Source: Trebonia sp050013875
GTDB lineage: Bacteria; Actinomycetota; Actinomycetes; Streptosporangiales; Streptosporangiaceae
DNA: 64,000 nucleotides
Assembly (NCBI GenBank): GCA_050013875.1
Contig: JBEKEK010000003.1
Coordinates: forward strand, 1-64,000
Direction: 5' to 3'
Below, in pieces: positions 8,278 to 16,841 of the stretch. The notes beneath the pieces are model-generated. The model was not told the DNA's origin and did no database searches. It saw only the letters and a program-made list of their open reading frames with translations. Position numbers and translations under genes: made by a program. Each line of letters begins with the position of its first letter. The stretch's first letter is position 1.

Positions 8278-9063
8278 TTACTGTTTCTCGTTCTTGACCG
8301 CGCCGCCCAGATAGAGCTCACCGATCTCGGGGTGCTCGAGCACCTCACGGCCGGTGCCGGTCAGCCTTACGGTGCCGTTCTCCATCACCACGCCGCGGTG
8401 CGCGAGCTTGAGCCCGGCGCGGGCGTTCTGCTCGACCAGCAGGACCGTCGCCCCGTTGGCGTTCATCTGCCTGGCGGCGTCGAAGACCGACCTGAGCACC
8501 ATCGGCGACAGCCCCATCGACGGCTCGTCGAGCAGGATAAGCACCGGGTCGAGCATCAGTGCGCGCGCGAACTCCACCAGGCGCTGCTGGCCCCCCGACA
8601 GCGAACCAGCCTTCATGTTCGCCCAATCTCTGACCTGGGGGAACAGGTCATAGACGGCGTCGATCCTGGTGGCCACCTTCGCCCGGTCGGAGATCAGGTA
8701 GCCGCCGAGGTCGATGTTCTCGGCGACCGTCATGTCCTTGAACAGGCTGTGGTTCTGCGGAACCTGGACCACGCCCAGCTGGAGTATCTGCCGCGGCGAC
8801 TTGCCCGCCAGCTTCTCCCCGCGCAGCGTCACCGTGCCGAGACGGGGCCTGAGCAGGCCGCTGATCACCCGCATCACGGTCGACTTGCCCGCGCCGTTTG
8901 GCCCCACCACGCAGGTGATGGACCCTTCCGGCACCGCGAAGCTGACGTCACGGAGCACGTCGCCGCCGCCGTAGCCGGCCACCACGCCATCCAGCACGAG
9001 GGCGGGCTCGCTGGCCGTTCCGGTCTCGCCCGGCCGGCTGGACTGGCTCGCTGGCGTGGTCAT
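8278..9063 (-). CDS. livF: Branched-chain amino acid ABC transporter, ATP-binding protein LivF
   Basis: The second ATPase of a HAAT-type importer, 261 residues, cytoplasmic. It has the Walker A GPNGAGKST, signature LSGGQQRLVE and Walker B LILLDEPSMGL motifs, plus the LivF-typical end with GELYLGG. The open frame runs far upstream, but that extension lies antisense or out of frame within livG. ATG 9063 overlaps the livG stop (ATGA) and starts MTTPASQ, about 25 residues before the ATPase domain. It is the last gene of the livKHMGF operon. Confidence 0.93.
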   Translation of the reverse strand: MTTPASQSSRPGETGTASEPALVLDGVVAGYGGGDVLRDVSFAVPEGSITCVVGPNGAGKSTVMRVISGLLRPRLGTVTLRGEKLAGKSPRQILQLGVVQVPQNHSLFKDMTVAENIDLGGYLISDRAKVATRIDAVYDLFPQVRDWANMKAGSLSGGQQRLVEFARALMLDPVLILLDEPSMGLSPMVLRSVFDAARQMNANGATVLLVEQNARAGLKLAHRGVVMENGTVRLTGTGREVLEHPEIGELYLGGAVKNEKQ

Positions 9064-9830
9064 CGGGACTCCTCCTCCAGGTCCGCGCCGAGGTAGGCGT
9101 CGAGCACACGCTTGTCGGTCCGGACGATGTCCGGCGGCCCGCTCACCACATCCTTGCCCGACTCGAGCACGGTGATGGTGGAGCAGAGCCCCATCACGAA
9201 CTCCATGTTGTGCTCCACCAGCAGGAACGTGGTGCCCTTGGTGGCGTTGAGCTCGCGGATCCGGTCGGTGATGTGGTTGATCAGGGTCGGGTTCACGCCG
9301 CCGGCCGGCTCGTCGAGCAGGATGACCGCCGGGTCGGCGACGAGCACGTAGGCGAGCTCGAGGAGCTTGCGCTGGCCGTAGGAGAGCGAGCCAGCCAGGA
9401 CCTCCGCGTGCCGCTCGATGCCGACGAACTCGAGCAGTTCCATGGCGTGCCGCCGGTGGTGCGTCCAGGCGTCGCGGCCGAACCAGGAAAGCAGGTTCCG
9501 CGGCTGGTCCTTGGCCTGCGCCGCGACCAGCATGTTCTCGAGCACGGTGAGCCGGGCGAAGATCCGGGTGAGCTGGAAGGTCCGGCCGATGCCGGCCGCG
9601 AACACCTTGTCGGGTGCGAGGTTGGTGATCGCCCGCTCGCCGAACCAGACCTGGCCGGAGTCCGGGCTGGCGTAGCCGGTGATGACGTTGAACAGGGTCG
9701 TCTTGCCCGAGCCGTTCGGCCCGATCAGGCCGGCCACGGTGCCCTCCTCGACCGCGATCGTCGCTCCGTTGAGCGCCTGGACGCCGCCGTAGGCCTTCAT
9801 GAGCCCTTCCGTGCGCAGCAGTGCGGTCAC
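9060..9830 (-). CDS. livG: Branched-chain amino acid ABC transporter, ATP-binding protein LivG
   Basis: The first ATPase of the importer, 256 residues. Walker A is GPNGSGKTT (residues about 37-45), the signature is LSYGQRKLLE and Walker B is VILLDEPAGG, followed by NPTLINHI and the LVEHNMEFV H-loop region typical of LivG. It overlaps livM and livF by 4 bp at each end, so translation is probably coupled through the operon. Confidence 0.93.
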   Translation of the reverse strand: MTALLRTEGLMKAYGGVQALNGATIAVEEGTVAGLIGPNGSGKTTLFNVITGYASPDSGQVWFGERAITNLAPDKVFAAGIGRTFQLTRIFARLTVLENMLVAAQAKDQPRNLLSWFGRDAWTHHRRHAMELLEFVGIERHAEVLAGSLSYGQRKLLELAYVLVADPAVILLDEPAGGVNPTLINHITDRIRELNATKGTTFLLVEHNMEFVMGLCSTITVLESGKDVVSGPPDIVRTDKRVLDAYLGADLEEESR

Positions 9831-10924
9831 CGGCCACCTCCTGAGCTGACTGACGACGGGCCCGCGGCCGTGGGCCCTGATGCCGTGGCGGGCGGACCCA
9901 TCCTGGTGGCAGGGATGACCGCCGGGCGGCCCCTGGTCCGGATCTTGGTGATGAGCTCGCCGCCGGTCGGGATGATCCCCCTCGGCAGGAACAGCACCAC
10001 GACGAGGAAGATGGCGCCGAGCAGTATCTCGCTAAGGTAACCGCTGAACTGGGGCTGGGTGTTCAGCCAGAGCGTCAGCGGCTCGATGATCAGCGCCCCG
10101 AGCACCGGCCCCGATATCGACCCGTAGCCGCCGAGGAACGCCATCAGCACCAGCGTGAGGTCGAAGATCGGGTCGAACCCGGTCGACGGCTCGACCTGGT
10201 TGATGTAGTAGAACCAGACCGCCCCGATCATCGCGGTGATCGTGCCCGAGATCAGGAACGCGGACAGCTTCACCCGCATCGCCCTGACGCCGAGGCCGCG
10301 CGCCCGGTCCTCGTCATCCCTGATCGCCCGCAACTGCAGACCGAACCGGGATCGCCGCACCAGCCAGGCGATGGCGACGGTGCCGGCCGCGAACGCGAGC
10401 GCGATGTAGTAGAAGGGCGTGTCGTAGCTGGCCGACGGCCAGTTGAGGAACGGCGACTGCAGGCCGCTCGACCCGCCGGTGAAGTTGAAGTTGAACGCCA
10501 TCAACTGGAAGATGAAGAAGAAGGCGATCGTGATCACGATGAACGTGTGCCGCCTGACCCGCAGCGCGATGAGCCCGAAGGGGACGGCGATGGCCGCCCC
10601 GACCAGGCCGCAGAGCGGGAGCAGCACGAAGACCGAGTCCCCGGTGATGTTCCAGTCCCGCGCGGCGATGCCCATCGTGTAGGCGCCGCTGCCGTAGAAC
10701 ACCGCCTGCCCGAGTGAGATGTAGCCGGTGTTGCCGGAGAAGATGTTCCACGCCGTCGCCGCGGTGACGTAGATCAGCGCGAGCACGCCGTAGTTGGTAA
10801 TGGCCGGGTTGGTGTAGACGTGCGGGAAGGCGATCGCGATGGCGATGAGGGCCACCAGCCCGCCGCCCTTGAGCGCGGGGGTGAGCAGGGGCGCATCGCC
10901 CTGCCGCCTGCGGGCCTCGCTCAT
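9827..10924 (-). CDS. livM: Branched-chain amino acid ABC transporter, permease LivM
   Basis: An integral membrane permease of 365 residues with about nine hydrophobic segments and the LivM hallmarks SGNTGYISLGQAVFYGSGAY and AIRDDEDRARGLG (coupling-helix region that touches the ATPases). The C-terminal tail beyond residue 330 is Pro/Ala/Ser-rich and looks disordered. It overlaps livH and livG by 4 bp. Confidence 0.93.
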   Translation of the reverse strand: MSEARRRQGDAPLLTPALKGGGLVALIAIAIAFPHVYTNPAITNYGVLALIYVTAATAWNIFSGNTGYISLGQAVFYGSGAYTMGIAARDWNITGDSVFVLLPLCGLVGAAIAVPFGLIALRVRRHTFIVITIAFFFIFQLMAFNFNFTGGSSGLQSPFLNWPSASYDTPFYYIALAFAAGTVAIAWLVRRSRFGLQLRAIRDDEDRARGLGVRAMRVKLSAFLISGTITAMIGAVWFYYINQVEPSTGFDPIFDLTLVLMAFLGGYGSISGPVLGALIIEPLTLWLNTQPQFSGYLSEILLGAIFLVVVLFLPRGIIPTGGELITKIRTRGRPAVIPATRMGPPATASGPTAAGPSSVSSGGGR

Positions 10925-11799
10925 TGAGCACGCACCTCCTTGCGGCCGAAGAAGCCAGTCGGGCGGACCACGAGGACGACGACCAGCGCCGCGTAAAAGA
11001 CCGCGACCGCCCAGTTGGGCGACCAGATCGTCACCAGCGACTCCACTACCAGCATGAACACCGATGCCGCGAGCGCGCCGCCGATGCTGCCGAGGCCGCC
11101 GAGGATGATGATGGCGAGCAGCCGCGAGATCAGGTCATAGCCGCTGTTGGGGTTGAACTGGTTGGTCGCGCCGTACACCATGCCGCCCGCCGCCGTCACC
11201 GCCACGCCGATCCCGAAGGTGAACGCGGCGACCCGGTTCACGTCAATACCCACCAGCCGGGCGGCCGTCTCGTCCTGCATGGTGGCCCGCACGCTGCGGC
11301 CAAACCGTGTCCGGTAGAGCATCGCGTAGATCAGGCCGACCAGCGCCACCGCCAGGATGAACCCGTAGATGTAGATCCACGGCAGGTAGAAGCCGAAGAG
11401 GTGGACGCTGGTCCCGGTGTAGGAGGCCGTCAGCCCCACGTCGGTGGCGCCGTAGAGCTTGTAGAGGACGCCCTCGATGATCAGCGCGACCGCGTAGGTG
11501 ACGAGCAGCGTCATCGCGGTCCGCTCGGTGCCGCGAAGCCGCCTGATGAACGCCCAGTGGATCACGATCCCGATGATGAACATCACCGGGATCGTGATCA
11601 ACAGCCCCACGAACAGGTCGATGTGCGCCTTGGTGGAGAGCGAGTAGCTGAGGTAGGCGCCCAGGATGACCAGGACACCCTGGGCGATGTTGATGATGTC
11701 GAGCACGCCGAAGATAAGCGTCAGGCCCACCGCCATGAGGGCGTACACGCCGCCCACGAGGATCCCGACGATGATTTCCTGCAGGATCTCCTGCGCCAT
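10921..11799 (-). CDS. livH: Branched-chain amino acid ABC transporter, permease LivH
   Basis: The partner permease, 292 residues, with about eight membrane helices and the LivH pattern GGVYALMAVGLTLIFGVLDI near the N-terminus and ATMQDETAARLVGIDVN as the coupling segment. It starts 65 bp after livK; a small hairpin sits in that gap. Its stop overlaps the livM start. Confidence 0.93.
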   Translation of the reverse strand: MAQEILQEIIVGILVGGVYALMAVGLTLIFGVLDIINIAQGVLVILGAYLSYSLSTKAHIDLFVGLLITIPVMFIIGIVIHWAFIRRLRGTERTAMTLLVTYAVALIIEGVLYKLYGATDVGLTASYTGTSVHLFGFYLPWIYIYGFILAVALVGLIYAMLYRTRFGRSVRATMQDETAARLVGIDVNRVAAFTFGIGVAVTAAGGMVYGATNQFNPNSGYDLISRLLAIIILGGLGSIGGALAASVFMLVVESLVTIWSPNWAVAVFYAALVVVLVVRPTGFFGRKEVRAQ

Positions 11800-11828
11800 A
11801 AACCACTCCGTCCTGGTCGGTTAATGCA

Positions 11829-11846
11829 CCCCGGTGTCGCCCGGGG
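11829..11846 (-). terminator. Hairpin between livK and livH (possible attenuator)
   Basis: CCCCGG (11829-11834) and CCGGGG (11841-11846) pair around six bases in the only sizeable gap of the operon. Such hairpins after the binding-protein gene often give more binding protein than permease by partial termination or mRNA protection (known for binding-protein operons, inferred here). Confidence 0.45.
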
Positions 11847-11864
11847 ATGGAAGGGATGCTGTCG

Positions 11865-13205
11865 CTAGACCGAGCCGGCCCAGCCCGGCTTGGTGGCGAT
11901 GATCGCCACCTTGGTGCCCGGGTCGCTCTTGGGCAGGACCTGGTTGAACACGGTGCCGGTCTTGTTCCACTGGAACACGAAGGCGGCCGCGGCCGAGTTC
12001 TCGCCGAGCGAGTTGAACAGCACGTTGCCCTGCACGGTGTTCAGCGTGACGCCGCTGTGCAGGTAGGCGATGATCGCCTTGTTGTCGGTGCCGCCGGTGT
12101 GGGTGATCGCCTGCTCGACGACCTGGCCGACCGAGTACGCCTCGGCCACGTCGGCGTTGACGTCGGAGGCGGTGCCGCCGTACTGCTTGATGTACTCGGC
12201 GACCATCTTCTGGCTCTCGGCGTTGACGTAACCGCCGTACCAGCCGTCGGGCACCATCATCGCGGCGGCGTTGGCGGCGACGCCCGACGCCTTGATGAAG
12301 GCGGCGCCCTGGTCAGGGCCGGCCGCGGCGATGAACAGCTTCGGCGTGTAGTGCGCCTGCTGGAAGCCCTGCATGAACGCGGCCACCGTCGGCACGTCGG
12401 TGGAGCCGAGTACCACGATGTCCGGGGTCTTCCCGGCCACGGCGGAGGCGGCGGGCGCGTAGGACGAGGGCTCCTCGGGGAAGATCTCCGAGTAGACGGT
12501 CTTCACGCCGAGGGCCTGCAGCTCGGTCTGCGCGAGCTGCACCGGCGGGTCGGCGAACGGGTCGTTCGCCATTGGGTAGGCCGCGGTCAGGCTGTGGTCC
12601 ACGGTTGACCCAAGCGACTTGATGTAGTTGACGAACGGCAGCATCTCGTCCGCGATCGGCAGCGACACGTCGAAGGTGTTGTGGTCGGCCTCGTTGGACT
12701 GGGTGTCGAAGACGGTCGGCGCCCCGCCGGCCCCCTCGACGAACGCGTACCCGGCCCGTGCCGCCACCGCCGACGCCGGGCCGGTCAGCAGCGAGGAGAA
12801 CGGGCCGAAGGTCAGGTCGACGTGGTCGGCGCTGATCAGCGTGTTGTAGTTCGTGACGACCTGGTTGGTGGAGCTGTCGTCGTTCAGGATCGTCAGCTGG
12901 ACCGGCCGGCCGAGAATGCCGCCGGCCGCGTTAACGTCCTTGGCCCAGAGCTGGTAACCCTGCTTGAACGCCAGGCCGTCGGCGCTGAAGTCACCGGTCT
13001 CGGAGAGCGAGATGCCGATGGTGATCGGCGCCTTGCTGCCGGTGCTGCTACCGGTGCTCGCCGCCGAGGCGGACGTGGTCGAGCTGCTGCTGCTACTGCT
13101 GCTGCCGCCGCTACTGCTGCATGCGGCAAGAACGCCGACGGAGAGCGCGGCTACGGCGCCCAGCGCGACAGCGTTCTTGGAGAACCAGGGGAGGTGTGCG
13201 CTCAT
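11865..13205 (-). CDS. livK: Branched-chain amino acid type ABC transporter, substrate-binding lipoprotein (LivK-like)
   Basis: A 446-residue periplasmic-binding-protein type I lipoprotein. After a signal sequence (about residues 1-30) comes the lipobox LAAC, then a Ser-rich linker, then the ligand domain beginning PITIGISLSETGDFS. It should sit on the outer membrane face and deliver ligand to LivHM. The ligand may be a branched-chain amino acid, another amino acid, an amide or an aromatic acid; the sequence does not decide. ATG 13205 is chosen because AAGGAGG lies 8 nt upstream; ATG 13226 has none. It is first in the operon, downstream of a gap rich in LacI-type operators. Confidence 0.92.
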   Translation of the reverse strand: MSAHLPWFSKNAVALGAVAALSVGVLAACSSSGGSSSSSSSSTTSASAASTGSSTGSKAPITIGISLSETGDFSADGLAFKQGYQLWAKDVNAAGGILGRPVQLTILNDDSSTNQVVTNYNTLISADHVDLTFGPFSSLLTGPASAVAARAGYAFVEGAGGAPTVFDTQSNEADHNTFDVSLPIADEMLPFVNYIKSLGSTVDHSLTAAYPMANDPFADPPVQLAQTELQALGVKTVYSEIFPEEPSSYAPAASAVAGKTPDIVVLGSTDVPTVAAFMQGFQQAHYTPKLFIAAAGPDQGAAFIKASGVAANAAAMMVPDGWYGGYVNAESQKMVAEYIKQYGGTASDVNADVAEAYSVGQVVEQAITHTGGTDNKAIIAYLHSGVTLNTVQGNVLFNSLGENSAAAAFVFQWNKTGTVFNQVLPKSDPGTKVAIIATKPGWAGSV

Positions 13206-13426
13206 GCCTGGTTCCTCCTTCCTCATCGCTCAGAATCTTCGGAAAATCTTCGGAATCGCGCACGGGGATAACTCCGCGTGCTCACCATTAGGGGTATACC
13301 GGCCGATTCCCCGACGCGCCCGATAAATGCCACCATCTGTACGGCACCGTGACCGGAGGCAGCAAGCACCACCAGTCATCACCCGCCACCGACGCACCGC
13401 CCGCCACTCTCCGGCACCCTCGCTGA

Positions 13427-13604
13427 AACAATCGTTTGCATAAGAGATTGCACCCGGTAGCAGGGGTTTGTACAGGGAATGTCCAATTCGTTACTTAACG
13501 ACCGTTGCAGTACAGATGTGACCACTGGTGCACAAGGCAACGATGGTTTCATGGCGCCGGGCGGAGGAATCCCCAGATCAGAACATATTTCGTCAACGAT
13601 CGTT
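13427..13604. promoter_or_regulatory. Four LacI-type palindromic operators upstream of livK
   Basis: In the 447-bp gap between the regulator gene and livK are four related 10-bp palindromes: AACAATCGTT (13427-13436), AACGACCGTT (13497-13506), AACGATGGTT (13539-13548) and AACGATCGTT (13595-13604, perfect). The central CG and AAC/GTT arms fit LacI-family operators. Centre spacings are 70, 42 and 56 bp. The rest of the gap (13206-13426) shows no gene. Confidence 0.65.
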
Positions 13605-13652
13605 GTCACTGAGCGCAATGTTCACAGAGATCTATCTACGACCGCACAGCCG

Positions 13653-14732
13653 CTACTGCCCCCGCCGTCGCACGGTGGGCCGGATCGGGACCGCGCCTGA
13701 TTGCTCGATGGCCATCGTCGATCCCCTGACGACCAGTTCGGGCGCGAGGAAGAGAATCTTCACCGGGCTGCCCTCCCCGGTCTCGATCCGCTCGATGAGC
13801 AGCCTGGCGGCCTCGGTGCCGACCTGGGAGTGCGGGAACCTGACGGTGGACAGCGGCGGGCGGAGCCGGTCAACGAACGGCATGTCGTTGAAGCCGATGA
13901 CGGACACATCCCCCGGGCAGCGCAGGTCGAGTTCGTCAAGCGCCCCGTAGCAGCCGACCGCGAGCATGTCGTTGGCCGCGATGAGCGCGGTCAGATCATG
14001 GGCCGACTCAAGCAGTTCCCCGCCGCAGCGCAGCCCCTCCTCCACGGTGTACCCGGACGCGTAGCTGATGTCGCCCGCACCGACGGTGAGCCCGTGCGAC
14101 TTCATCGCCTCCTGGTAGCCGCTCAGGCGGGCGGTCCCGGTGGAGATGTCCTGCGGTCCCGCGATGTGCCCGATCCTGGTGTGCCCGAGCGAGACGAGGT
14201 GCGTGACGGCCGCCCGCACGCCCTGCTCGTTGTCGACCGAGACCGAGGAGAATGGGTAGTCCTGCGCCGTCCGGTTCATCAGCACGACCGGGAGCTCGGC
14301 CTCGGCCGCCTCGGCCAGGATCGGGCTGTTAAGCGTGGCGGTGGCGAGCACAAACCCGTCCACGTGCCTGGCCCGCATCTGGTCGAAGATTAGCCGCTCC
14401 CGGCCCGGGTCGGCGTCGGTGTTGCCGATCAGCGCGACGTAGCCGTGCTCGGCCAGCCGGTCCTCGATGCCGCGGATGATCGGCGGGAAGAGCGGGTTGT
14501 TCAGGTCGGGGATAAGCACGCCGATGGTGTGCGAGCGCCGGGTGCGCAGCGACCGCGCGACCGGGTTGGGCCGGTAGCCGAGCCGGTCGGCCGCCTCGAT
14601 GACCCGCCGCGCGGTCTCCTCGCTGACCAGGAGCCTGGTCCCCGGGTTGAGCGCACGCGACGCGGTGGCCGGGTGCACCTCCGCGGCCGAGGCCACGTCG
14701 CGCAGCGTCGCGGGGCGGTCGTGGTGAGCCAT
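13653..14732 (-). CDS. LacI-family transcriptional regulator
   Basis: A 359-residue repressor with an N-terminal HTH (TLRDVASAAEVHPATASRAL), the hinge helix region (NPVARSLRTRRSHTIGVLIP) and a periplasmic-binding-like effector domain ending in the usual PELVVRGST. LacI proteins mostly sense sugars or nucleosides, so a link to a liv-type importer is notable. The gene lies upstream of livKHMGF on the same strand, and the gap between them carries four matching palindromes. ATG 14732 begins MAHHDRPATLRDV; the frame is open 15 codons further upstream. A 12-bp direct repeat lies just before it. Confidence 0.9.
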   Translation of the reverse strand: MAHHDRPATLRDVASAAEVHPATASRALNPGTRLLVSEETARRVIEAADRLGYRPNPVARSLRTRRSHTIGVLIPDLNNPLFPPIIRGIEDRLAEHGYVALIGNTDADPGRERLIFDQMRARHVDGFVLATATLNSPILAEAAEAELPVVLMNRTAQDYPFSSVSVDNEQGVRAAVTHLVSLGHTRIGHIAGPQDISTGTARLSGYQEAMKSHGLTVGAGDISYASGYTVEEGLRCGGELLESAHDLTALIAANDMLAVGCYGALDELDLRCPGDVSVIGFNDMPFVDRLRPPLSTVRFPHSQVGTEAARLLIERIETGEGSPVKILFLAPELVVRGSTMAIEQSGAVPIRPTVRRRGQ

Positions 14733-14766
14733 CATGCTCCAGTCGCTTGGATCGATCCTCTTACTT

Positions 14767-14806
14767 ACAGTACTCATTCGCCTGCGGTTAACTCACAGTA
14801 CTCATT
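14767..14806. repeat. Direct repeat ACAGTACTCATT upstream of the LacI gene
   Basis: ACAGTACTCATT occurs at 14767-14778 and again at 14795-14806, 28 bp apart, 35 bp upstream of the regulator start. Each contains the palindrome AGTACT. It could be a regulator site or part of the promoter. Confidence 0.5.
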
Positions 14807-14843
14807 GCGCGCCCGGAGCGGGGGCGGGTCGCGTTCCCCGCTG

Positions 14844-15071
14844 TCAGCGGGCGCGGGTCGCGGAGATGACGATCGTCCACGAGGTGCGGGGGCGTCCGCC
14901 GTCGCTCAGCGCCAGCCGGACCCGGGTCCAGGTGACGCGGTAGGGAGAGGCCAGCCGGCGGCCGGAGCGCCGGGACCGGGCCTGCCGCGCGAGAGCGCGC
15001 TGGCCGGTTGCCTGAGTGGTCAGTTCGCGGGAGTGCTGCGCGGCCAGGGTGGTGGTCAGTTCGGGGTTCAT
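14844..15071 (-). CDS. Small basic protein of unknown function
   Basis: A 75-residue, strongly basic protein (Arg-rich, RSRRSGRRLASPYRVTWTRVR in the middle). I do not recognise it. It is likely real because AAGGAG lies 9 nt before ATG 15071 and because it follows the wHTH regulator gene on the same strand after 87 bp, a gap that carries a repeated AAGAT-TATC motif. No membrane segment is seen. Confidence 0.5.
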   Translation of the reverse strand: MNPELTTTLAAQHSRELTTQATGQRALARQARSRRSGRRLASPYRVTWTRVRLALSDGGRPRTSWTIVISATRAR

Positions 15072-15110
15072 GGTCTGTCTCCTTGAGGTCTCGCCGAGCT
15101 TCTGCTAGTT

Positions 15111-15152
15111 AAGATGTATCGCGTTCGCAAGATCATTTCAAGATATATCTCG
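15111..15152. promoter_or_regulatory. Repeated AAGATRTATC motif before the small gene
   Basis: AAGATGTATC (15111-15120) and AAGATATATC (15140-15149) are 29 bp apart; the second contains the perfect palindrome AGATATATCT (15141-15150). This AT-rich spot lies between the regulator stop and the small gene, and is a candidate operator. Confidence 0.45.
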
Positions 15153-15158
15153 TCTTTA

Positions 15159-15896
15159 CTACGCGAGCTGTTCTGGGTCGTCCGCCTCGTCGAGCGCGTC
15201 GTCTTCGACGGCGCCTTCATCGAACCCGTCGGCGCCGTCGCTCTCCGCGGTGACTAGCGCGGCGAGATCCAGGCGCGGGTAGGCGAAGCTGACGAATTCC
15301 ACCGGCAGTGCGCCGGGCGGCCGGTTGGCCGGATCAAGCCGACGCTCGTCCAGGTGCCGGGTGATGATCGCGCCGATCTCATCCCGCATGGTCCTTAGCT
15401 CGTCCGCGGTGAGAAAGCTCAGAGTCTGCGAAGATCCGGAGGCGTCCTCCCACTCAGGGGACCAGGCCCGCGCGGTGAAGGCGTCCCTGACCCGTGAGAA
15501 CCAGCGGTCGTGCCAGACCTGCTCCAGTGCGCCCGCGGCCACGTGCGCCTGCTCGCTCTCCAGGTCGCCGGACCGGAGCCGGATGCGGATCGACTTGCTG
15601 GTGGCCTTCCACGGGCGCTCCCGGCCGCGGCCGCCGCCGGCCTCCTCGACAAAGCCGTACTTCGCCAGCGTCCGCAGGTGGAACGCGCAGTTGGCAGGCG
15701 ATTCGCCCAGCGCCTCGCTGGCCTGGGTGGCGGTCAGGGTTTCACGGACGCCGAAGAGCTCAATCAAGCCCATCCGCACCGGGTGAGCGAGCGCCCGGAT
15801 AACCGTCGGGTCGGTGATCGTGAGCGGCTCCGGATGGTCCGTCTCGGCGTCGCCCTCGGGCCGCGGGTCCGGCTGGCTCTTTGGTTCGGAAGTCAC
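15159..15896 (-). CDS. Winged helix-turn-helix regulator (ArsR-like)
   Basis: A 245-residue regulator. After a charged N-terminus, a wHTH domain spans about residues 28-105 (VIRALAHPVRMGLIELF, then the recognition part TATQASEALGESPANCAFHLRTLAKYGF). A helical effector or dimerisation part follows, then an acidic C-terminal tail. No metal-binding cysteine pattern is visible, so it is probably not a metal sensor. GTG 15896 is the only start near the domain; no strong ribosome site precedes it. The sequence immediately upstream is full of short repeats that may be its own operator. Confidence 0.8.
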   Translation of the reverse strand: MTSEPKSQPDPRPEGDAETDHPEPLTITDPTVIRALAHPVRMGLIELFGVRETLTATQASEALGESPANCAFHLRTLAKYGFVEEAGGGRGRERPWKATSKSIRIRLRSGDLESEQAHVAAGALEQVWHDRWFSRVRDAFTARAWSPEWEDASGSSQTLSFLTADELRTMRDEIGAIITRHLDERRLDPANRPPGALPVEFVSFAYPRLDLAALVTAESDGADGFDEGAVEDDALDEADDPEQLA

Positions 15897-15897
15897 A

Positions 15898-15972
15898 TTT
15901 CGAAAGACTACGCTCGAAAGACTCCTTTTGACAAGTCTTGGAAAGAGTTCTTCCGAAACAGTTCTTCCGAAA
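15898..15972. promoter_or_regulatory. Two 14-bp-period direct repeats upstream of the wHTH gene
   Basis: CGAAAGACT occurs at 15901-15909 and 15915-15923. GTTCTTCCGAAA occurs at 15947-15958 and 15961-15972. Both pairs are repeated at 14 bp. TTTCGAAA at 15898-15905 is a palindrome. The cluster abuts the GTG start, as expected of an autoregulatory region. Confidence 0.45.
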
Positions 15973-16007
15973 TGGCCCGCACCCCCGTCCAGTGGAGCTG
16001 ACGGGGC

Positions 16008-16664
16008 CTAAGCCCCCGTCCAGCAGCTGACCTCCATGCCGTCCTCGACCGGGAAGCCGATGGTGACGTAGCCGTTGGCCGGGTCGCGGACGTAGGCGAG
16101 GTAGCCGGCCATGCTGGCGTGGCTGTCGACGTCGTCGGCCACGACCAGGGCACCGGGCGCGAGCTCCGGCTCAAGCAGGCGCAGTACCGGCAGGCACAGG
16201 TCCTTCCAGCCGTCGAGGAAGACGAGGCCGACCGGCCCCTGGACGGCGGCGAGGGTCTCCAGGGCGTCGCCCGGGAGGACGCTCACCACGTCGGCCAGCC
16301 CCGCGTCCTCCAGGTTGGCCGTGGCCGCGGCGATCTTGGCCGGGCTCAGCTCGGTGGTGAGCACGCGCCCGGTGCCGTTGTCGGCCACGGCGGCGGCCAG
16401 GTGCGCGGCGGAGATCCCGAACGAGGTGCCGAACTCGACCACCGTGTCCGGCCGCGCGGCCCGGGTCAACGCGTAGAGCAGGCGGCCGCCCGGCTCGGAT
16501 ACCGGCATGTAAATCCGCTGGCAGGCGTCGGCCAGCTCGCTGGCCGACGCGGTGGACCATGCTCCGGGCGCGAGCCCAGGGCCGTTCTCGTCGTCGAGCG
16601 CGGCGCCCTCGAACAGGCGGTCAAGTACGGCGCGGACCTGCGGGCTGTTCAGCGTGTTTGTCAT
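16008..16664 (-). CDS. Class I SAM-dependent methyltransferase (O-methyltransferase-like)
   Basis: A 218-residue methyltransferase. The SAM site is VVEFGTSFGISAAHLAAAV, the acidic motif is LTTELSP, and VFLDGWKDLCLPVL matches the post-II motif of O-methyltransferases. The substrate is unknown. ATG 16664 (MTNTLNSPQVR) is chosen because an 18-bp palindrome shared with the TetR gene promoter lies 13-30 bp upstream; a longer frame to 16739 would translate through it. Repression by the neighbouring TetR protein is a strong inference. Confidence 0.85.
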   Translation of the reverse strand: MTNTLNSPQVRAVLDRLFEGAALDDENGPGLAPGAWSTASASELADACQRIYMPVSEPGGRLLYALTRAARPDTVVEFGTSFGISAAHLAAAVADNGTGRVLTTELSPAKIAAATANLEDAGLADVVSVLPGDALETLAAVQGPVGLVFLDGWKDLCLPVLRLLEPELAPGALVVADDVDSHASMAGYLAYVRDPANGYVTIGFPVEDGMEVSCWTGA

Positions 16665-16676
16665 AACAATGAGAGT

Positions 16677-16694
16677 AGACGCACCGTTGCGTCT
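16677..16694. promoter_or_regulatory. TetR operator copy 1 (methyltransferase promoter)
   Basis: AGACGCACCGTTGCGTCT is a perfect inverted repeat (AGACGCA, 4-bp spacer, TGCGTCT). It lies just upstream of the methyltransferase start. The same sequence, with one mismatch, lies upstream of the TetR gene at 17543-17560. Confidence 0.8.
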
Positions 16695-16841
16695 CGTCAA
16701 TGATGGATGGCTGGGGACACTGACGGGTGCACGGGACACTCACGGGTGCGCAGACTAGGAGCTCAGCACCGCGTCACTCCCCCCGCGCAGGCGAGGTTGG
16801 CGGTGGTGAGGGCGGGTTCGCTCCCCCGCGCTACTCGGCGG

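Noticed and set aside
9064..9837. N-terminal extension of LivF to 519 residues
   Set aside because: The extension is an out-of-frame shadow of livG; livF starts at ATG 9063, overlapping the livG stop.
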